A DNA stretch of 64,000 nucleotides from Nematostella vectensis (taxonomy: Eukaryota > Cnidaria > Anthozoa > Actiniaria > Edwardsiidae). Under the pieces are notes generated by a model. It searched no databases, was not told the origin of the DNA, and saw only the letters and a program-made list of their open reading frames with translations. The position numbers and the translations under genes were made by a program. The stretch is taken from NCBI RefSeq assembly GCF_932526225.1, contig NC_064042.1:9210540-9274539 (forward strand), given 5' to 3'. Within the stretch, counting starts at the first letter, position 1. Each line of letters opens with the position of its first letter. This document shows, in pieces, positions 11,490-22,700 of this stretch.

Positions 11490-13175
11490 GTGCAAGTTTT
11501 GTTCACGCTTGCTCACCCTTGCACTCCCTTTTCTAGCCTTGCACTCCCTTGTTCACCCTTGGGCTTGCTTGTTCACCCTTGCGCTTTCTTGTTGAACCTT
11601 GTGCTTCCTTGTAAAATCTTGCGCACCCTTGCACTACCTTCTTCACCCTTGCACTACCTTGTTCACCTTTGCGCTTCCTTGTTCACCCTTGCGCTTCCTT
11701 GTTCACCCTTGCACTCTCTAACGCACCCTTATTCACCTGCGCCCCTCTGTTCACTCTTGCATCCCTGACGCAGCCTTTTTCACCCTTGCGCCCCTTTGTT
11801 CACCCTTGCGCCCCTTGTTCACCCTTGCGCTCCCTGGTTCATTCTTGCGCTCCTTTGTTTACCTTCGCACTCCATGACGCACCCTTATTCACCCTTGTGC
11901 CCCCTTGTTTACCCTTGCACTCCCTGACGCAGCCTTATTCACCCTTGCGCCCCTTTGTTCACCCTTGCACCCCTGACGCAGCCTTCTTCACCCTTGCGCC
12001 CCTTTGTTTACCCTTGCGCTCCCTTATTTACCCTTGCACTCCCTGACGCACCCTTATTCACCCTTGCGCCCCTTTGTTTACCCTTGCGCTCCCTGGTTCA
12101 CCCTTGCGCTCCCTTGTTTACCCTTGCGCTCCCTTGTTTACCTTCGCACTCCCTGACGCACCCTTATTCACCCTTGCGCCCCTTTGTTTACCCTTGCGCT
12201 TCCTTGTTCACCCTTGCGCTCCCTCATTTACCCTTGCACTCCCTGACGCACCCTTATTCACCCTTGCGCCCCTGACGCAGCCTTTTCCACCCTTGCGCCC
12301 CTTTGTTTACCCTTGCCCTCCCTGGTTCATTCTTGCTCTCCCTTGTTTACCTTCGCACGTCCTGACGCACCCTTATTCACCCTTGCGCCCCTTTTTTTAC
12401 CCTTGCGCTCCCTTGTTTACCCCTGCGCTTCCTTGTTCACCCTTGCGCTTCCTTGTTCACCCTTGCCCCCCTGACGCACCCTTATTCACCCTTGTCCCCT
12501 TTGTTCACACTTGCATCCCTGAAGCAGCCTTATTCACCCTTTGTTCACCCTTGCGCTCCCTGGTTCACTCTTGCGCTCCCTTGTTCACCCTTGCGCTCCC
12601 TTGTTCACCCTTGCGCTCCCTTGTTCACCCTTGCGCTCCCTTGTTCACCCTTGCGCTCCCTGGTTTACCCTTGCGCTTCCTTGTTCACCCTTGCGCTCCC
12701 TTGTTCACCCTTGCGCTCCCTGGTTTACCCTTGCGCTTCCTTGTTCACCCTTGCGCTCCCTTGTTTACCTTCACACTCCCTGACGCATTCTTATTCACCC
12801 TTGTCCCCTTTGTTCACACTTGCATCCCTGAAGCAGCCTTATTCACCCTTTGTTTACCCTTGCGCTCCCTGGTTCACTCTTGCGCTCCCTGGTTTACCCT
12901 TGCGCTCCCTTGTTCACCCTTGCGCTTCCTTGTTCACCCTTGCGCTCCCTTGTTCACCCTTGCGCTCCCTGGTTTACCCTTGCGCTCCCTTGTTCACCCT
13001 TGCGCTCCCTGGTTTACCCTTGCGCTCCCTTGTTCACCCTTGCGCCCCCTGGTTTACCCTTAGGCTTCCTTATTCACCCTTGCGCCCCCCTGCTCACTCT
13101 TGCGCGCCCTGCTTCATCCTTGCGCTCCCTAACGCACTCTTGTTCACCCTTGCACTTACTTTTGCGGGATTCTTT
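11490..13175. repeat. Minisatellite, 20-bp unit, about 80 copies
   Basis: The unit is TTCACCCTTGCGCTCCCTTG with variants (TTTACCC, CACTCCCTGACGCA, CCCCT). Cleanest between 12540 and 13060. No unit version makes a stop in the plus frames, so overlapping open frames up to 329 codons arise. They are low-complexity (FTLALPCSPLRSLVHPCA-type) and I do not call them genes. Confidence 0.97.
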
Positions 13176-13612
13176 ACTTAATTACGCGCTAAATTACACG
13201 GAATATTAACTGTTACGCCCAAACTACATTTTGTACCGAAAAAAAGCACGAAATAACTTGTGAAAAGGTGATATTTTTTGCGTGAAAATATCTTAGGCAA
13301 GTTTTCATTGGCTCCTAGCTACCAGCCTATAAAAAAAGGTATTTTATTATTAGTCCTAGGCCTTCGCGGTTTAGCAAAGAACGCCTAGTCATTTTATTTG
13401 TTTTCGAAATTCAGTTTGAAACATCGCACTCTTACGAAGAATATCTCTCTTATTTTACAAGAAATAGAGGTAAGAACACATCAGCTGTGCAATTAAATGT
13501 TTTGTCTTTCAAAGTTTAGCCAAATTATGCGGGATTACGGGGAAATTAGTGGATTACGCGGAAAAAGCCAAATTACGCGCTTCCGCACAAACGCGTAATT
13601 CCAGAAGCCCTG
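13176..13612. other. Possible truncated non-autonomous DNA element
   Basis: The stretch holds several copies of a TTACGCG(G/C) motif (13180-13200, 13530-13600) and ends in CAGAAGCCCTG, which reads CAGGGCTTCTG on the minus strand, like a hAT-type terminus. A matching left end was not found; the minisatellite may have replaced it. Confidence 0.25.
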
Positions 13613-13715
13613 TTTATACAAGATTTGATTTGAACAGTCAGTTCTGTATATTTGATATTTGTCATGAATACAGTTATGACAGGCCGTCTTATGGATTTTC
13701 TTTTTATATTTTTAG

Positions 13716-15893
13716 GGAGATAATCCTGAAGAAGAACCAATCCAAGAATACCATGATGATGAACAGGTAATATGTTATTTTGATTGTTTTGTATTGATTG
13801 GAAACAGCTAGAGCAATTTGTTTTTAGATTCATATCTAGAATGCCACAAGTTTTTTAGTGACGGTGTACCCTCTATTATGTTTTATGACCTCTTTTCCAC
13901 TATTGTTAAACAAATGAAAAATTAAAACAGTAACATTGTTTGATATTTTGTCTTAAGGATTCATGAAGTGAATCAGAGGGATGGAGTGATTACACTAGTA
14001 GTGATGAGGAGGAAGTAAGTATGTAGGGGGAAAACCTGGTCTAGTGGTTGGGTGCCTGATCTCGAGGTCAAGACTCTAGCCATGGGTGATTTGTTTTTAC
14101 ATAGCCACTGGCTGCTCCTGGCCAAGTAGGTTTTTTTTAAGCGTGTTTGAATTTTGTTGATAATTTATTTACAGTGTCTCAAATTAGTTCTATGGGCTCA
14201 ATGAACTTGACCCTTAATAAAGTTTATGTATTTTATTTTATTCAGTAATTCTCGCAAAGCAAATATTCAACATTATTATATTCAGAGATTCCGATCATAT
14301 TATTATTATCATATGAAAATAAGCAATTTTACTCACTTGATATTGTTCATTTAAATTATTTCCCCTGTAGGGTTTTGGCTCAGAGGCCAGTGGTACATCA
14401 GGCTTTAGTTGTGTAGTGTGGATGATTGCCCAGGCAAAAGGAAATAATGCAATATTTAATAAATAACAAATTTGATAATTAAATGCATGGAGAGATTATC
14501 GTCAAACAACTCATATTTGAAGACCCAATCATATTTAGCATGCAGGGTCCCTTTAAAAGCAAGGGGGCGCTTACTTAGTATAATTTCTTTTTTAGCTCAC
14601 AAATTTATTTTTCTTGTATAAGGTTAATGAGGTGGCCAGTGCACTTGACAATATCCTTGCAGTCCCGAAAATCACTGAAATCATAAAGTGATCAGCTTCC
14701 CATATCAGGTAAAGACACTAATTACTAGAAATGAATGAAACCTGTTAACTCCCCCCCCCCACCCCCATGCAAAAAAATAGTTATTAAAAAAGGTTACAAT
14801 GTTGATTTTAGTGATGATTCCCTGATTTTACAAAAGGAAAAAGAGCAAAACAATTTCATAGTCTATTTTATCCTTTCCAGAAAAGGCAGAGCAGCTGTCC
14901 AATTTTTTACACTATGAGTCATTTTCACAACACCATACTCCAGCAGAGGACTCAAATGAAGGTACTGTAGACCAGGCTCACGGTGAGGTTTAGAGTTTGT
15001 ATTAGAAAATGATACTAATACAAAAAAAGTTGAAAATTCAGAGCCAGACTGTATGTAACACTGACAATTCGGCCGCTTTCCTCAAAACTACAAGATGAAT
15101 ACTCCAAGTTTCACAAGTTTCAGCGAGGACGGGGACATGTTATGTTAGAAATAAGGTTCTAGGCTTCTCTTTTATAGAAATATAAAAATGTGTTATTTTT
15201 ACAAGAATTAAGTTCTAGGCAAGAATGAATTTTTTGGTCACATTATTTCTGCCCGTGCCCTGAAAAAATACTGACTCTGATCATGCACACTCATACCCTG
15301 GAGTGATTTCTCGCACCAGAAAAAATAGGTTTCTTTGAAAAAGAAAAGGTTTTTGTAAAAATTGTAACCAGCAGAGAACAAGGCACTCAGCTAATGAAAA
15401 CAACTTGAATTTCTGGAAAACTAATTTAAAATATTGTTGCAAAATAATGTTACAATAGCAAAGCAGGTAAGAATTTCAGCAGGGAATTTCAGAATGGCCG
15501 CGATGGTAGAGTTTTCAATGTTGTTAGAGTTTTTGATGTTAGAGTTTTCAAAGAAGTTGTCTTGGCAGATGCGGGTTTGCCGATTTTGACTCCAAAGCCT
15601 AAAACATGAATTGATGGATAATGACCCCAAAAACTGAAATACAAATTTTATTATTGAAACAAATAAACAACTGTTACAGTTAGGTATTGGGGTCAAAATC
15701 TGCCAAACTGCACCCGCTAATCCGTGCCTGTCAATCTGTGTTCTAGAGGTTCACCCTTATTTTCCCAGGAGTCTAGTTATTTGCTGTGTATAAGCAATGT
15801 AACTCTCATTCATTTTCATTTGTTTGTCACATCAATAGGTTGATGAATGTGATTTGCCGTTACCAGAGTTCGCGCCGTTATCCTTTGAAAAAT
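13716..15893 (+). pseudogene. String of exon-like pieces, probably a decayed gene of unknown function
   Basis: Several splice-bounded acidic pieces follow each other: GDNPEEEPIQEYHDDEQ (13717-13767), a WSDYTSSDEEE piece (about 13957-14015) with an in-frame TGA two codons in, GFGSEASGTSGF (14372), VNEVASALDNILAVPKITE (14623-14690) with a stop, AEQLSNFLHYESF (14884) and VDECDLPLPEFAPLSFEK with a stop (15839-15893). The pieces look like one acidic protein, but stops break two of them and I could not build a consistent frame chain. It may instead be a transposon-borne gene. The family is not recognised. Confidence 0.3.
14035..14250 (+). mobile_element. tRNA-derived SINE with CR1/L2-like tail
   Basis: The head has the two parts of an internal RNA polymerase III promoter: an A-box-like TGGTCTAGTGGTTGGGTGCC (14037-14056) and a B-box-like GGTCAAGACTC, 17 bases later (14074). 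The body follows. The 3' end TGAACTTGACCCTTAATAAA plus ATTTTATTTTATT repeats resembles the tails of LINEs in this window, as expected if a LINE mobilises it. It lies among the decayed exon-like pieces. Confidence 0.7.
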
Positions 15894-16795
15894 GAGAATG
15901 TGAACAGGCTCAGTCGATATTGAGTTGAAACAGCTTGTGTTAGCCGCTCAAGAAGCAAAAATATGCCAAAATATTTTTTACTGTGCCTACCTTTGAGTGG
16001 GGTTTGGGTTGGTGGCTAGGGTCGATGCCCGTGTCTGTTGTTATAATCTGGGTCTTGTAGGGCAAACTGCTCCTTGACGTTTTTTGTTTGAGAGCATGAG
16101 TGAGGTGTCACTCAGGAGAAGTCAAAAGAAAGATTCCTTAGAAAGAGAACATCTTCTAGGAAAAGCATTATGTAGTTTAAAAAAAACATACTGTAGTCTT
16201 GTGACAGCTGGCTGAAACAGCTTCTGTATGTAAACTCTATAAATGCCAATATTTTTCTGTTGATATTGTTTTGTTTTACAATAAAGAAAATTAACAGAAC
16301 ATATTATTTGCCTCTCCGTTTGTGGGTATTCAGCAGTACACCACTCACCACACCCATAACAACACACACACTGCGCACAATGACACGCCCACACTGTGCA
16401 CCTAACGACATCTACATCTACATATGGACACTCCCTGGATGTCACCATAATTTTACGTAAAGGCTAAAAAAGTATGTAAAAACGCTTCGCCTAAGAGGAA
16501 AAAAAGCAATCCCCCCCCTGTCCTAAACCTGTTGCACTCAACTCAACTCCCTCGAAAAGCACTTCGTCTGTGTTTGTATGAAAAATTAATAGTAATGCAG
16601 AGTTATTCGAGCTATCAAGGCCCTTAAGGCCACACCTATTAGCCTAGTGAAAATATATCTTGTTGGGAAAAATACCAGATAAGGAAAGACCCCGTGTTAT
16701 CCAAAATCATGCTTTATTTACACGTATAAATAGTTGCAAATAGTTGCTATCAATAATATACAAATAGTTATCTGATACGTAAGTTAGTTCTCGTC
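15894..16795. other. ERICH6-like 3' flank
   Basis: No gene was recognised. Several short minus-strand open frames here have no splice or family support. Confidence 0.4.
16713..16718 (-). terminator. Polyadenylation signal for the ERICH6-like gene
   Basis: AATAAA on the minus strand (TTTATT on plus), about 80 bases after the stop codon at 16796-16798. This is a usual place for a poly(A) signal. Confidence 0.5.
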
Positions 16796-19700
16796 CTAAT
16801 TCACAGTGACTGTGGCGTTGTCTGTGCGGCTTTCTGACCGAATCGGCCGTAGTTTCTCTCTCCGCATAGTCTTTTGTAATCGCTGAGGGAGAGGGATCTT
16901 GTCGAGGCGCGGGTAGTTAGGTAGCCTCAACGCGTTCTGGGTACGGTCAAGGAGGATGCTGGAAGAAGAACAAACAGGAGTTGCAGTATATATTTGTGCA
17001 TGCCTTATTCATAGTGCACTTATACGTGACGCTTGTTTCCTTATGAGAAAAAGACCTTATGTGCGTATATATACGTTACGCTTGTTTGAACCGACCTTTA
17101 TATGTGCCGCCTTTTATGTTTTGCTTGTTTCAGAGAAAGAACCAGCCTTTGTACTTTCACTTAAACGTTCCATTTGTTTTCTAGTTAGAGTCAACACTTA
17201 TACGTGCACTTAAAGGTTACACTAGTTTTCGAGAAAGAACCAGTCTTTGTACGTGCACTTAAACGTTACATTTGTTTTCTAGTTAGAGTCAACACTTATA
17301 CGTGCACTTAAACGTTACACTTGTTTTCTAATTAAAGTCAACACTTATACGTGCACTTAAGACGTTACGCTAGTTTTCGAGAAAGAACCAGTCTTTTTAC
17401 GTGTACTTATATTTTTTGTTTCTGAGAAATACGGGCACTTACTTGATAAATTGCTTGACTTCTGCCAAGTGTAACTCATGTTCGTCTCTGTCTATGGGAG
17501 GTTTGAGGTTGCGCACCGCCTAAATAAACAAGACAACATAAAGGATAATGACAGGGATATGACTAGAAAATACTTTATAAAACTCACCTTGAGCTTGGAG
17601 CCGACGTTGAACTTCGCAGTGTGCTTTCCATGGGTGTATGTGATCACAATTTTGTTCTGGTGAAAAAAAAAAAAATGGTTCATACACTTTAGATATAATT
17701 TGCAAGGGTTGACACGATGTAGCTTTTTGTTGCTGTTAAGGGGGACTTGAAAATCGCTCAAATGTACTTTATTAATTCCCATAGAATCAAAGCCTTATTT
17801 TGGGGGGAGGGGCGGGGGGTGGGGGGATTGTGGATGCCCTCATGCGCACTTCTATCGCTGCTATTGTGTTAGGGGGTAATTCTTGATGGACAAGCAGTTA
17901 TTCGTCATGTGATGTGTTGAGTTAGTACTTGATAGTGTCTGCTAGTTGTGTCATGTGTTGTAGTGTGTTAGTACTTGGTAACGTATAGCCTGTTGTTCGT
18001 CACGTGTTGTAGTGTGTTAGTACTTGGTAACGTATAGCCTGTTGTTCGTCACGTGTTCTGTTAGTACTTGATATTGTCGGCTAGTTGTTTGCCATGTGTT
18101 GTAGTGTGTTAGTACTTGGTAACGTATAGCCTGTTGTTCATCACTTGTTCTGTTAGTACTTGATAGTGTCTGCTAGTTGTGTCATGTGTTGTAGCGTGTT
18201 AGTACTTGGTAACGTATAGCCTGTTGTTTGTCATGTGTTGTGGTGTGTTAGTACTTGGTAACGTATAGCCTGTTGTTCGTCACGTGTTCTGTTAGTACTT
18301 GGTAGTGTCAGCTAGTTGTTCGTCACGTGTTGTAGTGTGTTAGTACTTGGTAACGTATAGCCTGTTGTGTCACGTGTTGTAGTGTGTTAGTACTTGGTAA
18401 CGTATAGCCTGTTGTTCGTCACGTGTTTTGGTGTGTTAGTACTTGGTAACGTATAGCCTGTTGTTTGTCATGTGTTGTGGTGTGTTAGTACTTGGTAACG
18501 TATAGCCTGTTGTTCATCACGTGTTCTGTTAGTACTTGATAGTGTCTGCTAGTTGTGTCATGTGTTGTAGTGTGTTAGTACTTGGTAACGTATAGCCTGT
18601 TGTGTCACGTGTTGTAGTGTGTTAGTACTTGGTAACGTATAGCCTGTTGTTCGTCACGTGTTCTGTTAGTACTTGGTAGTGTCAGCTAGTTGTTCGTCAC
18701 GTGTTGTAGTGTGTTAGTACTTGGTTACGTATAGCCTGTTGTTCGTCACGTGTTGTAGTGTGTTAGTACTTGGTAACGTATAGGCTGTTGTTCGTCACGT
18801 GTTCTGTTAGTACTTGGTAGTGTCAGCTAGTTGTTTGCCATGTGTTGTAGTGTGTTAGTACTTGGTAACGTATAGCCTGTTGCTCGTCACGTGTTCTGTT
18901 AGTACTTGGTAGTGTCAGCTAGTTGTTTGTCATGTGTTGTAGTGTGTTAGTACTTGGTAACGTATAGGCTGTTGTTTGTCATGTGTTGTGGTGTGTTAGT
19001 ACTTGGTAACGTATACCCTGTTGTTCGTGACGTGTTGTAGTGTGTTAGTACTTGGTAACGTATAGCCTCTTGTTCGTCACGTGTTGTGGTGTGTTAGTAC
19101 TTGGTAACGTATAGCCTGTTATTCGTCACGTGTTTTGGTGTGTTAGTACTTGGTAGTGTCTTCTAGTTGTTTGTCATGTGTTGTGGTGTGTTAGTACTTG
19201 GTAGTGTCTTCTAGTTGTTTGTCATGTGTTGTGGTGTGTTAGTACTTGGTAGTGTCTTCTAGTTGTTTGTCATGTGTTGTGGTGTGTTTGTTCTTGGTAA
19301 CGTATAGCCTGTTGTTCGTCATGTGTTTTGGTGTGTTAATACTTGGTGACGTATAGGCTGTTGTTCGTCACGTGTTGTAGCGTGTTAATACTTGGTAACG
19401 TATAGGCTGTTGTTCGTCACGTGTTTTGGTGTGTTAGTACTGGGTAACGTATAGCCTGTTGTGTCACGTGTTTTGGTGTGTTAGTACTTGGTAACATATA
19501 GCCTGTTGTTCGTCACGTGTTCTGTTAGTACTTGATAGTGTCGGCTAGTTGTTTGCCATGTGTTGTAGTGTGTTAGTACTTGGTAACGTATAGCCTGTTG
19601 TTCGTCATGTGTTTGGTGTGTTAGTACTTGGTAACGTATAGCCTGTTGTTCGTCACGTGTTCTGTTAGTACTTGATAGTGTCTTCTAGTTGTTTGTCATG

Positions 19701-22700
19701 TGTTGTGGTGTGTTAGTACTTGGTAACGTATAGCCTGTTGCTCGTCACGTGTTCTGTTAGTACTTGTTAGTGTCGGCTAGTTGTTTGTCACGTGTTGTAG
19801 TGTGTTAGTACTTGGTAACGTATAGCCTGTTGTGTCACGTGTTGTAGTGTGTTAGTACTTGGTAACGTATAGCCTGTTGTTCGTCACGTGTTCTGTTAGT
19901 ACTTGGTAGTGTCAGCTAGTTGTGTCATGTGTTGTAGTGTGTTAGTACTTGGTAACGTATAGCCTGTTGTTTGTCATGTGTTGTGGTGTGTTAGTACTTG
20001 GTAACGTATAGCCTGTTGTTCATCACGTGTTCTGTTAGTACTTGATAGTGTCTGCTAGTTGTGTCATGTGTTGTAGTGTGTTAGTACTTGGTAACGTATA
20101 GCCTGTTGTGTCACGTGTTGTAGTGTGTTAGTACTTGGTAACGTATAGCCTGTTGTTCGTCACGTGTTCTGTTAGTACTTGGTAGTGTCAGCTAGTTGTT
20201 CGTCACGTGTTGTAGTGTGTTAGTACTTGGTTACGTATAGCCTGTTGTTCGTCACGTGTTGTAGTGTGTTAGTACTTGGTAACGTATAGGCTGTTGTTCG
20301 TCACGTGTTCTGTTAGTACTTGGTAGTGTCAGCTAGTTGTTTGCCATGTGTTGTAGTGTGTTAGTACTTGGTAACGTATAGCCTGTTGCTCGTCACGTGT
20401 TCTGTTAGTACTTGGTAGTGTCAGCTAGTTGTTTGTCATGTGTTGTAGTGTGTTAGTACTTGGTAACGTATAGGCTGTTGTTTGTCATGTGTTGTGGTGT
20501 GTTAGTACTTGGTAACGTATACCCTGTTGTTCGTGACGTGTTTTGGTGTGTTAATACTTGGTAACGTATAGCGTGTTGCATATCACTTGTTCGATTTTCG
20601 ATGTTTTGGCCAGGCGTAAAATTGTTTCCCTCCCCAACAACAGAAACACTTGCTTCGCAGGCTAACTTTTTAGTGTATGGCTAGTTGTTCTTCATGTGTT
20701 CGTAGCATGTGCTAGAGTGTGTGATGAGTTTACTCACCTGCGACAAGCAGCGTATAGCTAGTTGTTTAGTCAGACTAAAGGTGATTGGCTGGAAGGGCGG
20801 GGCATGCACGTGTGTCTTGTGGTTATGCCACAGCCACTTTTTCTTCCTTGTTCCTGAGCTGTCTAGCAACACGCCGCCAAACGGGTCAACAACCAGTCTG
20901 TCATTAAAAGGAACATTTCAGTTCAAATACCCCCAATCCCATAATCTATCTAGGTTTAAAACTGGATCCCCCACCGAGCCACAGGTACGTACACCCCCCC
21001 TACCCCTTGGGGGCCAAAAAGTGGCTCATTTAAGGAATCTTTTAAGATTAGAATTTAAAATTTCTTAATCACCATTGAAGCCGCATTGTCACCAGTTTAC
21101 TTCCGGAGGTCCAACGGAAACCTCAACCGTTAAAAGACAAAAGAATCTATTCTACTCAGCCAATCCCGGGTACGTGCTTGAGCCAAGACTTCACTGACAC
21201 CATCAGCATAAAGATGGTGGCATGATTGGCCTTCTTTAAGGAGGGTAATTATCATTTTATGTATCCTTCAACTAGCTTCCAGTAAAACTTTTCTTTCATT
21301 TGAGCGGGGTCAAGGGGGCAGTTTGCCCAAGCTTACCAGGCAACATCCCCTCATCTAATGGACCTGCCTAAAGTACCTATGATTCTGTGACACAATGACA
21401 CAGTATCATCCACCTCACCTTACTGCGCCGTTACGGAAGTAGCAGGTCCCGTGGCCCGTTGGGTCGAATGATGCAAGGGTGCCAGTGTGTTGTATGTCAA
21501 ACTCGTCACTATCCTGAATATAAACAATTCATGAAAAAAAAATTGTTGTATTAACTAAAATGTCCTGTACAAGCATAGGGAGGACTCACCAGACCTTTAA
21601 GCACCGCATGGCACACTTAATATAATGATAATATTAATATGAAATTATGTTTTTTTATGATAACATCAAATATGAAATTAACATATTTTATGTGCATTTA
21701 CTCAAATAACCAGAGACCTGCTTAAAAGGGGGCTCACACTATACATCTGAGCATCTGTAAGTTAATTTTGTTCAAGCTATAAACTTGGCAGGGTTGGGAT
21801 CTAGCTTTTCTCTAAAGGAGGGTTTGGCTCAGTGACAAAGGGGGGAGTGGTTATTATTATTTTTTTTTGTTACTTTTGGCTTTCTGGCAGCCTAAAGTGG
21901 AGGGGTTTAAACCCCCTAAATTCCCCATAGATTCACTAATGCTTGGCTATGATTTGACTTCTGAGAAATTTTTGCTGTTGACAGAAATTTGGAACACTGA
22001 AAGTACAAAGGACAAGCACTTTACCTCATAGACCAAGTAATTGAACTTCCCTCTCTCTGTTGAAGTGATCAGAACAGCAATATTGCCACTGGGGTAGCTA
22101 AGAACACTGGTCAAGGTAGGATAGCAATGATAGCTTAGTGTAATAAGTGTATCCTGTTCATGCATTTATGACAAAGAGAGAAAGGATCCTTTCAGTCGCT
22201 CTCAATGAGTGGGAAATTTCAACAGAATATCAGGCAATTTCTATGGGCATCAAATGTTTATCAAGGTGGTGCAAACAAGTATTGATTCAGTTTTGTCAAT
22301 ATCTGAAGCTATTCCCTCAAGCTAAGATCATGGAAATTCTCTTTGGCACATGATTTATGGTGTTGTGATGCTCAAACTTAAAAAGATGTTCTGTATTTAT
22401 TAAACATAACTCGGACAATGAGACAGGCATACATAGAGGGAGACAGTAACAACAGGTCTCATGCCAATAACTTGGGCCTGGGGAAGATGTTGAAGATGGA
22501 GCTACATGAACCAAGGTGTGGTTGGTGTTGAAAAGGACAGTACAACAGCTCTCATGCCAATAACTTGGGCCTGGGGAAGATGTTGAAGATGGAGCTACAT
22601 AAACCAAGGTGTGGTTGGTGTTAAAAAGGATACTAGCAACAGCCAGTGCCATCAGGCAGTACCAGTAGAAACCTTTGGCCATCTTCATAAAAACGCTCCA

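Noticed and set aside
11490-13209. Overlapping open frames up to 329 codons
   Set aside because: They are the 20-bp minisatellite read in several frames; low-complexity, no splice or family support.
14035-14110. Functional tRNA gene
   Set aside because: Only the A- and B-box-like parts fit; no cloverleaf with anticodon arm, and a SINE body follows.
16122-16448. 108-codon minus-strand open frame
   Set aside because: Cysteine-rich translation has no family match or splice support and lies in the 3' flank of the ERICH6-like gene.
17890-20600. CRISPR-like array
   Set aside because: Units are tandem without unique spacers, and the context is eukaryotic.
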